A DNA stretch of 64,000 nt, taken from contig NZ_QNRI01000010.1 of NCBI RefSeq assembly GCF_003315295.1, positions 51,389-115,388 on the forward strand, read 5' to 3'. This DNA is from Paraliobacillus ryukyuensis. GTDB lineage: Bacteria; Bacillota; Bacilli; Bacillales; Amphibacillaceae. The position numbers and the translations under genes are program-made. Position 1 is the first letter of the stretch, and the number at the start of each line of letters is the position of its first letter. Of the stretch, positions 56,844 through 64,000 are shown piece after piece. The notes below the pieces were generated by a model, which made no database searches, was not told where the DNA came from, and worked only from the letters and a program-made list of their open reading frames with translations.

Positions 56844-57404
56844 CTACTCTACTCGACTTCTACAAATACAGGACAAAATATGATCATTCACCATTCCGCT
56901 TGCTTGCATAAATGCATAACAAATTGTCGATCCAACAAATTTAAATCCTCGTTTTTTGAGTGCCTTACTCATGTGATCACTTATAGCTGTCGTGGCAGGA
57001 ACTTGGGCAATGGAGTCCCTCTGATTAATGATTGGTTTTCCATCTACAAAGCTCCAAATATATTCCGAGAATGAACCGTATTCTTTTTTAATAGCTAAAA
57101 AAGCTTGTGCATTCGTAATTGCTGACCGAACTTTTAGCTTGTTGCGTATAATACCGGGATCTTGAAGAAGTGCTTGCACTTTATCTTCTGTGTAATTCGC
57201 AATTTTGTATGGATCAAACTGATCAAATACTTTACGATAGTGGGCACGTTTTTTTAACACCGTATACCAACTTAAGCCTGCCTGTGCTCCCTCTAAAATT
57301 AGTAACTCAAACAACTTTTTTTCATTATACTCAGGTACTCCCCATTCCTTATCGTGATATTCAATGTATAAAGGATCGTCATTTACCCAATCACACCGTT
57401 TCAT
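56844..57404 (-). CDS. tag: DNA-3-methyladenine glycosylase I
   Basis: Base-excision repair enzyme of 186 residues that removes 3-methyladenine. The start MKRCDWVNDDPLYIEYHDKEWG and end VNDHILSC carry the zinc ligands Cys4, His17, His and Cys. The central GAQAGLSWYTVLKKR is typical of Tag. AAGGAAG precedes the ATG at 57404; the longer frame to 57437 is unsupported. Confidence 0.95.
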   Translation of the reverse strand: MKRCDWVNDDPLYIEYHDKEWGVPEYNEKKLFELLILEGAQAGLSWYTVLKKRAHYRKVFDQFDPYKIANYTEDKVQALLQDPGIIRNKLKVRSAITNAQAFLAIKKEYGSFSEYIWSFVDGKPIINQRDSIAQVPATTAISDHMSKALKKRGFKFVGSTICYAFMQASGMVNDHILSCICRSRVE

Positions 57405-57420
57405 AGTATCGCTTCCTTCG

Positions 57421-57666
57421 TTAGATATGTAACTCATGGTCTTCTTCCAATATTCGATAGATTTCTTTTAATTTTGGCTTCTTAGCTACTATTGTGCGCA
57501 CTCGTTGCGCTAAATGAAGTAATGCTTCATTTTGCTCCTCTTTTGGTCTGTTCTTTTCTGATTGATACGTTTCATAAAGTGTTGTATCTAGCAGTTGTAG
57601 AATAGCCCGTTGTGTTTTGACAGCTCGTAGTAATAGTTCTTCAGTGGTTTTATTTTCACCATTCAA
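57421..57666 (-). CDS. Hypothetical helical protein (~81 aa)
   Basis: Not recognised. A soluble, charged, helical protein with no membrane segment (EELLLRAVKTQRAILQLLD and LHLAQRVRTIVAKKPKLKEI). A TTG at 57666, nine bases after GGAGG, is the likely start; an upstream TTG at 57675 abuts the ribosome site. It lies in a run of leftward genes and may be cotranscribed with tag. Confidence 0.65.
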   Translation of the reverse strand: MNGENKTTEELLLRAVKTQRAILQLLDTTLYETYQSEKNRPKEEQNEALLHLAQRVRTIVAKKPKLKEIYRILEEDHELHI

Positions 57667-57690
57667 TGTAACCAACCTCCATGTTTCTCG

Positions 57691-58044
57691 CTATTGTTGT
57701 ATGACATAACTCTTAATTTCTTTAATCTTTCCATCTACCTTGTTGTTCAATAGATAGATATCGCAGAATCCGTATGTTTTTAATTCATTTAATGAAGTCG
57801 TTACCTCAATCGTTCCATTCACAGCAGCTTCTAAATCTTGAATGATGATGTGATCAAGTTTTACATTGTATTCCATGGTATGATCCATACTACCAAGTAC
57901 ATTTGCTAGCTTATCTTTCCCTTCAATCACATCATTTCCGATCATTGTCCATGATACATCATCCGTTACGCTCGCTAAAATAAAAGAAAGATCACCTTTC
58001 ATTAAAGCCTCATTAAATTGTTGAAAAAAAATATGTTTATCCAT
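57691..58044 (-). CDS. SnoaL-like/NTF2-fold protein (117 aa)
   Basis: Small protein with the NTF2/SnoaL cone pattern: helical start FFQQFNEALMKGDLSFILA, then DDVSWTMIGNDVIEGKDKLANVL and several beta strands. Such proteins may be isomerases, hydrolases or ligand binders; no catalytic residues are diagnostic. AGGAGG sets the ATG at 58044. Confidence 0.8.
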   Translation of the reverse strand: MDKHIFFQQFNEALMKGDLSFILASVTDDVSWTMIGNDVIEGKDKLANVLGSMDHTMEYNVKLDHIIIQDLEAAVNGTIEVTTSLNELKTYGFCDIYLLNNKVDGKIKEIKSYVIQQ

Positions 58045-58150
58045 TATACTTCCTCCTTTTCCGTTCATTGTCTATAATATAAAATACCATTACATTAAAT
58101 TGTAAAAATAAAGATATAAGATTCGGTGACATCTATTTGTTAAAAGATAG

Positions 58151-58184
58151 TAAAAAAACCAACTATTAGACAAATAATTGGTTT
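58151..58184 (-). terminator. Terminator overlapping the RluA-type stop
   Basis: Leftward: AAACCAA and TTGGTTT with adjoining TATT/AATA pairs, followed by a T-run. The stop codon of the pseudouridine synthase lies in the loop. Confidence 0.8.
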
Positions 58185-58852
58185 CTCCATATATTCCATG
58201 GATACTGATTCGGTGGTGTGGAAGTATAATAAGTTTCTTGTTCCTTTACCGGATGATCAAATCCAATTTGATAGGACCAAAGTGCAATTTGTTGCCCTAT
58301 TTTATTGACCGTTGAACCATATTTTTGATCACCGTATAGCGGGTAACCTCTACTAGCAAATTGCACTCGTATCTGGTGCGGTCTTCCCGTATGTAAGTTA
58401 ATTTTCACTAAGCTTAATCCTTTAGATGTTGCCAGAACTTGATAATCAAGAATTGCTTTTTTTGCTTTCGCTTCTTTTACATTTGCGACTCGTACTTGAT
58501 TTTTGCGACGGTCTTTTACAAGATAGTCTTCTAATTGTCCACTTTCATGTTCAGGTAAGCCGCGGACAACTGCAATATATTGCTTAGAAATTTGCTTTCT
58601 CCTTATTTTATCAGACATACGCGAAGCAGCCTTTGATGTTTTTGCAAACACCATCGCTCCACCTACTGGACGATCTAATCGGTGTAATAAAGCTAAATAT
58701 ACGTTACCAGGCTTTTGATGACGTTCTTTAATATCTTGCTTTAGCATATTTAATAAGTCGGCATCCGACGTTTGATCTTCCTGTACTGGAATATTAACTG
58801 GTTTTTCTACAATGAGTAAATGATTATCTTCGTGCAGAATTGGAATCTCCAT
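58166..58852 (-). CDS. RluA-family pseudouridine synthase
   Basis: RNA pseudouridine synthase of 228 residues. The catalytic block is LLHRLDRPVGGAMVFAKT with the conserved Asp, and the substrate-binding block is LHTGRPHQIRVQFASRGYPLYGD. There is no S4 domain, and the short length resembles the YhcT/YjbO-like single-domain group. The RNA target cannot be told from sequence. Confidence 0.9.
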   Translation of the reverse strand: MEIPILHEDNHLLIVEKPVNIPVQEDQTSDADLLNMLKQDIKERHQKPGNVYLALLHRLDRPVGGAMVFAKTSKAASRMSDKIRRKQISKQYIAVVRGLPEHESGQLEDYLVKDRRKNQVRVANVKEAKAKKAILDYQVLATSKGLSLVKINLHTGRPHQIRVQFASRGYPLYGDQKYGSTVNKIGQQIALWSYQIGFDHPVKEQETYYTSTPPNQYPWNIWRNQLFV

Positions 58853-58918
58853 AAAAACTACTCCTTTTCACATAATCTATTCAAGGATATCACATCATAG
58901 ACATGCGAACAAAATCGT

Positions 58919-59521
58919 TTACTTCCTTCGTTTCAGATATATTCCAATTCCTATAATTATCACTACCGCTAATAAACCATACATAATTAAAGAATATCTG
59001 TCCATGTAGATAAGAATATCTTGCCACGATTCGCCGACATAAGCCCCTAAACTAACGAGAACAACATTCCAAATAAGCGTGCCTGTGGTCGTTAATAGTA
59101 AAAATGGCCAAAACTGCATTTGCGCTAAACCAGCTGGTATGGAGATTAGACTTCGTATGAGTGGGATGAAACGACAGACGAAGACACTCCATCCCCCATA
59201 TTTATGAAACCAGCCAATTGCGCGATCAACATCATCGACTTCTAACCGTAAATAATGCCCACGCTTGTTGATAAATTTTTTTAGAGTCTCTTTTGAAATA
59301 GAGGCGCCAATAAGATAAAGTACTACTGCCCCGAAAACCGACCCAATCGTAGCTGCCACCACGACACCAGTTAAACTCATCGAGGTAGAAGTTGTTAAAA
59401 AACCTCCAAATGTAAGAATGATTTCAGATGGTATTGGTGGGAAAATATTCTCTACAGCAATCAAAAACGCAATTCCCATGTACCCATAACTATTAATGAC
59501 AGTCATTAACCAGTCTTGCAT
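58919..59521 (-). CDS. DedA-family membrane protein
   Basis: Integral-membrane protein of 200 residues. The re-entrant loop ENIFPPIPSEIILTFGGFL and the CRFIPLIRSLISIPAGLAQM block with basic residues are typical of DedA proteins, which flip lipid carriers or phosphatidylethanolamine in several bacteria. Related Bacillus proteins include YngC and YbfM. The C-terminus is basic (KRRK). Confidence 0.92.
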   Translation of the reverse strand: MQDWLMTVINSYGYMGIAFLIAVENIFPPIPSEIILTFGGFLTTSTSMSLTGVVVAATIGSVFGAVVLYLIGASISKETLKKFINKRGHYLRLEVDDVDRAIGWFHKYGGWSVFVCRFIPLIRSLISIPAGLAQMQFWPFLLLTTTGTLIWNVVLVSLGAYVGESWQDILIYMDRYSLIMYGLLAVVIIIGIGIYLKRRK

Positions 59522-59604
59522 TTATCTCCGCCCTATCTCTTTATATGTAATAGCATATAAAACACGGTACATCTTAATAAATTATATGCTACATGTCCAT
59601 CTCG

Positions 59605-59787
59605 CTATTCACTCCATCGACGTGGACTCCAAATCGTTCCTTCCATCTCGCCTTCCATTTGTTCCATTCGTTTACCCTGTTCTACAATAATATCTTGTGT
59701 TGCCTTGATTAAGATACGTTGATAGTAATCATCGGTTCGATCAAAAAGTTCTTGTAATTGGCCAATCATCCATTGATTCTCTTCCAT
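59605..59787 (-). CDS. Hypothetical protein (60 aa)
   Basis: Short soluble helical protein (MEENQWMIGQLQELFDRTDDYYQRILI) with a Trp/Arg-rich C-terminus (IWSPRRWSE). AGGAGGG lies six bases before the ATG. It begins 11 bases after the upstream oxidoreductase gene, so the two are probably cotranscribed. Family not recognised. Confidence 0.65.
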   Translation of the reverse strand: MEENQWMIGQLQELFDRTDDYYQRILIKATQDIIVEQGKRMEQMEGEMEGTIWSPRRWSE

Positions 59788-59798
59788 ATTGCTCCCTC

Positions 59799-60488
59799 CT
59801 ACTTTAAAAACATGTCATCAAGTACCATTTTAAGCTCGTCTATTTTATCACGATTGGCTTGTATTCGCTCGATTGCAAATGTTAATGGACTGAATGCTTC
59901 ATCCGGATTCACAATCTGCTCCAATTGCTCAATCAGCCACTTTTCTCGGGTAGCAAGACTAATATCCTTATCCATCGTGAGAAGTTGCCAATATTTGATT
60001 AAATTATTCATCTTTTCCTCTTCTTCCATATAAAAAAACTGAAAGACTGGTAATGGTCTAAGATAAACCATTCCTAACTTATTTGCCATTGCTTGAAATG
60101 GTTTCGTCAATTCACTAATCGAAAATAATTCTTCGCCACCTGCTTGATATTCTCTTTCGGCAACACCGATCATCATCACTAAACCAAATTCTTTTCCTGC
60201 AAGCGGTTGTCGTTTTGTACCATAACCAAAGCCTTCGCCTAAGACTTCATCTTGCCATTTTTTTATGAAAGGTGTGGCACTGTACCAATAAAAGGGAAAC
60301 TGAAAAATAATGCGTTCATGTTGTTTTAATAAATCCTGTTCTTTCGCTACATCGATCTTTCCATCCGGATATAAATGCTCTAAATGGTGGATAGTGATGT
60401 TACTATGCTGCTTGATAGAATTCAAAAAATATTGTTGACTGCCAGATTCGATAATATCTGGATGTGATACGATTAATAATGTTTGCAT
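59799..60488 (-). CDS. NAD(P)H-dependent oxidoreductase, flavodoxin fold (KefF/MdaB-like)
   Basis: FMN/FAD-dependent quinone-reductase-like protein of 229 residues. It begins MQTLLIVSHPD and contains IIFQFPFYWYSATPFIKKWQDEVL, the phosphate and flavin-binding blocks of the flavodoxin_2 group, followed by an extra C-terminal helical part (about 165-229). AAAGGAG sets the ATG at 60488. Substrates may be quinones or other electrophiles. Confidence 0.87.
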   Translation of the reverse strand: MQTLLIVSHPDIIESGSQQYFLNSIKQHSNITIHHLEHLYPDGKIDVAKEQDLLKQHERIIFQFPFYWYSATPFIKKWQDEVLGEGFGYGTKRQPLAGKEFGLVMMIGVAEREYQAGGEELFSISELTKPFQAMANKLGMVYLRPLPVFQFFYMEEEEKMNNLIKYWQLLTMDKDISLATREKWLIEQLEQIVNPDEAFSPLTFAIERIQANRDKIDELKMVLDDMFLK

Positions 60489-60640
60489 GCTTGTCTCTCC
60501 TTTCAACTTCAAGTTCCGTTCTTTTTTATTATCCCAAAACTAACCTTTGCCAATAATCTTATCCGTATAATATTATCTAATAATAACATAGGAGCGTAAA
60601 GGAGGAAGCTTGTACGAAATAAAAATTAATCATGAATAAA

Positions 60641-60976
60641 GGGGCTGGGACAAAAGTGAATTAAGACCCCTGATAAACGAACGATGGATGACCTATTTTA
60701 TCCATCGTTCGTTTTAATTATAAAACATAACTAAGTAACTGGAAATATACGAGACTCTAGCGGGAACAGCAAATGGGTTTGATGGGGCGAGTAATCGCAG
60801 TCCCACGAGCCGAAGATCCACTTTGTAAAGTGGCTAGAAGTTAGACGAAAACCGTCACGTCCTGTGTGCCCGACGCCGTGCCCGCAGAACGCGAGTGTAT
60901 TTCCAGTTATGATGGTTAAGCTCTCATCAATCATTCGTATACTGTAGTTAAAAATTAGTTTTGTCCCCGCCCCTCC
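60641..60976 (-). repeat. Structured intergenic repeat, copy 3 (inverted, internally deleted)
   Basis: About 336 bp in the opposite orientation to copies 1 and 2, bounded by GGGGCTGGGACAAAAGTGAA and TTTTGTCCCCGCCCCTCC. It contains the AAACGAACGATGGAT hairpin (60675-60714) shared with copy 2. It has lost the 5' arm of the GTTAGACG hairpin through a deletion between two CACAGGACGTG repeats. It abuts the stop codon of the following ATPase gene. Confidence 0.87.
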
Positions 60977-61726
60977 TTAAGATGGTATATGATTATTTTC
61001 TTGTAATGCTTGATAAATTTTACGTTTCCATTGCAAAAATTCTTCTGTTAAAAACAGATTCTCATCTCGTGGTCGAACAAACGGCAATGAAAAATCATAT
61101 TTAATCGTAGCTGGATTATTGGACAGAATCAACAAACGATCTGCTAAATATAATGCCTCCTCAATATTGTGCGTAACGAACAATATTGACTTTTTATTTT
61201 CTTGCCAGATGTTTAATAACCATTGTTGCATTTCTAATCGAGTAAATTCGTCTAAAGCGGAAAAAGGTTCATCTAAACAAATAAAGTCTTGTGGGCTCAA
61301 TAGGGCACGCACAAACGCAACACGCTGTTGCATTCCACCAGATAATTGATAAGGATAGGCATTTTCATATCCTTTCAGACCAGCTTTTTCTAGCATTTCT
61401 TGGGCCGTTTGATAATCTGGTTTTTTTTGAATTTCAGCACCAAGTACTACATTTTGGATGATTGTTCGCCATGGAAATAAAGATGGGTTTTGTGGTGTAT
61501 AACTAATCATTCCTCTTTGCCCAGTTATATCTTTACCATCAAGCGAAAATGTTCCCTCATCTGGACGCGACATACCACCAATCAAATGAAAAATCGTGCT
61601 TTTGCCACTTCCAGAAGGACCTAATAAAGCAACAAATTCACCTTCTTTAACGGTAAATGAAACATTCTGCAAGATTTGTTTATCGGCAAATGATTTTGTA
61701 ATTGATTCAGCGATTAATTCACTCAT
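60977..61726 (-). CDS. thiZ: ABC transporter ATPase for thiamine precursor
   Basis: A 249-residue ATPase with Walker A GPSGSGKST, Q-loop TPQNPSLFPW, signature LSGGMQQRV, Walker B ICLDEPFSALD and the switch His of VTHNIEEA. These match the ThiZ/SsuB branch. It overlaps the permease gene by eight bases, and its stop codon touches repeat copy 3. Confidence 0.88.
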   Translation of the reverse strand: MSELIAESITKSFADKQILQNVSFTVKEGEFVALLGPSGSGKSTIFHLIGGMSRPDEGTFSLDGKDITGQRGMISYTPQNPSLFPWRTIIQNVVLGAEIQKKPDYQTAQEMLEKAGLKGYENAYPYQLSGGMQQRVAFVRALLSPQDFICLDEPFSALDEFTRLEMQQWLLNIWQENKKSILFVTHNIEEALYLADRLLILSNNPATIKYDFSLPFVRPRDENLFLTEEFLQWKRKIYQALQENNHIPS

Positions 61727-62477
61727 CTTTACCCCTTCTTCCTTTAAGCATCACTTTTTCTAATCCAATTATAATCGCAAAAAATATCAAACATAGGATC
61801 ATTATAAATACAATAGCCACAAAAACCCGATCCGTTCGAAAAGAAGATTGCGCTAATGTCATGTAAACGCCAATCCCTTTATTAGCACCTAGCCATTCAG
61901 ATATGACCGCTCCCATCACACTATACGTAGCTGCAATCTTTAATCCGGAAAAAATCGATGGCAGAGCATGTGGAATTTCTAACTTCCTAAATAACTGACT
62001 TTTTGATGCCCCAGCCATACGCATATAATGCATCAAATCCGGTGATGTTTGCCGAAATCCGTCTAAGGTAGCGACAACAATCGGGAAGAAACAGACGAGA
62101 GTAATAATGATAATTTTGGGTAGTACACCGAAACCAAACCATATAACAAGCAAGGGAGCGAGCACAATAATCGGAATATTTTGCGATAAAATTAACAACG
62201 GATAAACAGCTTGTCTTACACTTGGCAACAGATGTAAACTTATGGAAACCACTAGCCCAACACTAACGCCAATCACAAAACCTACAACAGCTAAATTAGA
62301 GGTAGATAAAAGATGATGCGCATAACTATCCCAACCATTCACTGCTTCATGAAATATATCTGTTGGTGCTGGTAATAACCAATTTGGAATAGCAAAAAAC
62401 ATACTACTCCATTGCCATACGGCAAGAATTGCAATAATAACTATTATTGGACTGTAGATTGAAAAACCTTTTTTCAT
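61719..62477 (-). CDS. thiX: ABC transporter permease for thiamine precursor
   Basis: A 252-residue permease with six hydrophobic segments and coupling loop MAGASKSQLFRKLEIPHALPSIFSGLK. It resembles ThiX (pyrimidine precursor import) and SsuC. The basic C-terminus (KGRRGKDE) is encoded across the start of the ATPase gene. Confidence 0.88.
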   Translation of the reverse strand: MKKGFSIYSPIIVIIAILAVWQWSSMFFAIPNWLLPAPTDIFHEAVNGWDSYAHHLLSTSNLAVVGFVIGVSVGLVVSISLHLLPSVRQAVYPLLILSQNIPIIVLAPLLVIWFGFGVLPKIIIITLVCFFPIVVATLDGFRQTSPDLMHYMRMAGASKSQLFRKLEIPHALPSIFSGLKIAATYSVMGAVISEWLGANKGIGVYMTLAQSSFRTDRVFVAIVFIMILCLIFFAIIIGLEKVMLKGRRGKDE

Positions 62478-62530
62478 AGCAAAGGCGGTTTATGCATCAG
62501 CATCGATACACAACCGCCATTCCCCCAATC

Positions 62531-62821
62531 TTAACGATACTTTTCGGTTAAAACATCCATGGATGCACCATCTGGCTTGTAGTAAACTTTTACTTGCGAA
62601 ATGACACTAATACTACCAAGTTCCACCATTTTTTGATTCATTTTCTCGATAACGCTAAATAACTGAGTTAATTCACCTTCCATGGTTGTTTCCAATGGAT
62701 TCACTTGATATTTCACTCCAGAAGCTTCAATAACAGCAATTGCTGCATCAACTAACGGAATCGTATCTTCTCCATTGCTTGTTTTTGGAATAATTTGAAC
62801 GCTAACTAGTGCATTTGCCAT
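62531..62821 (-). CDS. YkoF/MTH1187-type thiamine-binding protein
   Basis: A 96-residue cytoplasmic protein with the ferredoxin-like fold of the MTH1187/YkoF group: ALVSVQIIPKT, AIAVIEASGVKYQVNPLETTMEGEL and QVKVYYKP. B. subtilis YkoF binds thiamine and is encoded with a thiamine/hydroxymethylpyrimidine transporter. Its presence between permease and binding-protein genes strengthens the thiamine-precursor assignment. GAGGAG sets the ATG at 62821. Confidence 0.87.
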   Translation of the reverse strand: MANALVSVQIIPKTSNGEDTIPLVDAAIAVIEASGVKYQVNPLETTMEGELTQLFSVIEKMNQKMVELGSISVISQVKVYYKPDGASMDVLTEKYR

Positions 62822-62846
62822 ATTATCTCCTCTTTTCCCCATAGGT

Positions 62847-63848
62847 TTATTCGTTTTCAGGTAAAAATTCATTGGTAAATGCTGCATCAGCATCTAATTC
62901 TGTATCTAATAAATTATTACTATACATCCAGTCTGCGTAGTTCTTCCATACTTCTGCGTCTTGAACACCCCACTGTTTTGCCTCTGCTTGATATTTTGGT
63001 GATAGCCATTCTTGACTTGCACGTACCAATTCTTCATCTAAGTCAGGTACAGCTTCAATTAGAATATCCGCAGCTTCATCTGGGTTATCGATCGCGTACT
63101 GATAGCCTTTTGAAACAGCACCAATGAATTTTTTAATTGTTTCTGGGTTCTCATCTATCATTGTTTCATTTGTTGTGATCACTGGCGTATAGTAATCTAG
63201 TTTCTCAGAGTAATCGGTTAAATATAACATATTTAAATCAATATCACGTAATTCTGCTTGGATTCCATCCCAACCGTAATAGATCCATGCAAAGTCCACA
63301 TCGCGCTCTATCGCAGTGAAAAAGTCGGTATTCCCCATATTGACAATGTTCACATCTTTAACACTAGCACCTTCTTGTTTCATTAGCGAATCAATCACAG
63401 CTGACTCTACTGGCGCTCCCCAGCCACCATAGGTTTTGCCTACAAAGTCAGCAGGAGATGTAATATTTTTATCTACTGGAGAAGCAAATCCAGAAGTATT
63501 GTGTTGAATAACAGCAGCGACTGATACAAGTGGAATATCTTGTGTTCTTGCTTCAGTTACTTGTTCTTGTGCACTTATACCAAATTCCGCTTGACCGGAA
63601 GCAACCACTTGATCCGCACCTGATTCACCAGGTAAGGTAATCTCCACATCTAAGCCCGCTTCTTCAAAATATCCTTGGTCTTGTGCCACATATATACCCG
63701 TGTGATTCGTGTTTGGTGTCCAATCTAGCACCATCGTAACTTCTTCTTTGGTATTTTGCTCACTTTCTTCTGTTCCGTCTTGACTGTTTGCACAAGCACT
63801 AATAAAAAGTAGACCGACAAACAATACGAATAGCATCTTTCTTTTCAT
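62847..63848 (-). CDS. thiY: Thiamine-precursor-binding lipoprotein (NMT1/THI5-like)
   Basis: Extracellular binding lipoprotein of 333 residues. The lipobox is ISAC (Cys near 19). The mature region has MVLDWTPNTNHTGIYVAQDQGYF, the signature of ThiY/NMT1 proteins that bind N-formyl-aminomethyl-methylpyrimidine, and GESGADQVVASGQAEFGIS. First gene of the thiY-ykoF-thiX-thiZ operon. No TPP riboswitch is visible in the 152 bases before the window ends. Confidence 0.9.
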   Translation of the reverse strand: MKRKMLFVLFVGLLFISACANSQDGTEESEQNTKEEVTMVLDWTPNTNHTGIYVAQDQGYFEEAGLDVEITLPGESGADQVVASGQAEFGISAQEQVTEARTQDIPLVSVAAVIQHNTSGFASPVDKNITSPADFVGKTYGGWGAPVESAVIDSLMKQEGASVKDVNIVNMGNTDFFTAIERDVDFAWIYYGWDGIQAELRDIDLNMLYLTDYSEKLDYYTPVITTNETMIDENPETIKKFIGAVSKGYQYAIDNPDEAADILIEAVPDLDEELVRASQEWLSPKYQAEAKQWGVQDAEVWKNYADWMYSNNLLDTELDADAAFTNEFLPENE

Positions 63849-63914
63849 AAAAAAATCCCCCTAGTTTATAGTATTTAGAGGAACATATATTACCACACGA
63901 ATAAAAATAAATAT

Positions 63915-63981
63915 CCGCCCGTAAAACGGGCGGTTTTAATTTCGCCCTAGAAGGGCACTTTACTAACTACCCCTAAAGGGG
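63915..63981. other. Three consecutive short GC hairpins at the right edge
   Basis: CCGCCCG/CGGGCGG (63915-63933), GCCCT/AGGGC (63944-63956) and CCCC/GGGG (63970-63981), separated by 10-13 AT-rich bases. On the plus strand the first and third are followed by TTTT. They stand upstream of thiY and may be terminators for a rightward transcript, a leader structure or the edge of a larger element. Confidence 0.5.
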
Positions 63982-64000
63982 CTTTTAAATTGACCGTCAA

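Noticed and set aside
60731..60934. 67-codon frame inside repeat copy 3 (begins MIDESLTI, also seen in copy 2)
   Set aside because: The frame is not kept between copies, whereas the DNA hairpins are; it is a by-product of the repeat.
63849..64000. TPP riboswitch upstream of thiY
   Set aside because: No CTGAGA-type thi-box is visible in the available bases; the hairpins there have a different form.

Overview
The window is AT-rich chromosomal DNA from a low-GC Firmicute, most likely a moderately halophilic or alkaliphilic Bacillaceae (Gracilibacillus/Oceanobacillus/Virgibacillus type). This rests on B. subtilis-like families (YkuI, YdbS/YdbT, YczE, a YjcZ-type spore peptide, LicT), a complete seven-gene Mrp Na+/H+ antiporter, a BCCT osmolyte carrier, strong AGGAGG ribosome sites and frequent TTG starts. 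No rRNA, tRNA, CRISPR, prophage or complete insertion sequence was seen. The genus is an inference.

Layout. 0.1-3.8 kb: a UbiA prenyltransferase divergent from an NMT1-type ABC importer, followed by a short ISL3-like MITE. 3.9-11.4 kb: rlmN, a cold-shock gene, two hydrolases, a K+/H+ antiporter, a tiny sigma-K-type peptide gene, an unknown protein and a HAD phosphatase. 11.4-17 kb: beta-glucoside uptake, with two PTS IIBCA permeases and a LicT antiterminator; the outer permease gene has a promoter, cre site, RAT and terminator. 17.2-24.4 kb: HAD, YjcZ-type peptide, Ogt, thioredoxin-like, methyltransferase, rhodanese and a PAS/GGDEF/EAL protein. 24.5-30.5 kb: mrpABCDEFG with a sigma-A promoter and a terminator. 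30.8-38 kb: thioredoxin-like and CBS proteins, a processive glycosyltransferase with two PilZ domains, a ydbST pair behind a consensus sigma-W promoter, and YkuI. 38-46.5 kb: wrbA/guaC divergent pair, aldo/keto reductase, phosphoesterase, a candidate small RNA, BCCT carrier and TerC protein. 46.5-51.6 kb: CAP-domain protein, YczE, RpiR regulator and a family-1 6-phospho-beta-glucosidase. 51.6-64 kb: phnDCEE importer, NCS2 permease, Tag, RluA, DedA, a flavodoxin-fold oxidoreductase and a thiamine-precursor importer with a YkoF/MTH1187-type protein.

How the genes fit together. Three themes recur: ion and osmotic homeostasis (K+/H+ antiporter, Mrp, BCCT), beta-glucoside uptake and cleavage (two PTS permeases, LicT, and a distant GH1 enzyme with an RpiR regulator), and cyclic-di-GMP (EAL protein, YkuI, double-PilZ glycosyltransferase). 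Three copies of a ~320-360 bp structured repeat bounded by GGGACAAA-type inverted ends sit in intergenic space at 3' ends of genes.

The best candidates for something undescribed are the structured repeat family, the ~145-nt candidate RNA at 43.3-43.46 kb, the double-PilZ glycosyltransferase, and a 31-residue hydrophobic peptide gene with an exact sigma-K-type promoter. Regulatory sites were read by eye against consensus sequences; no search or alignment was run.
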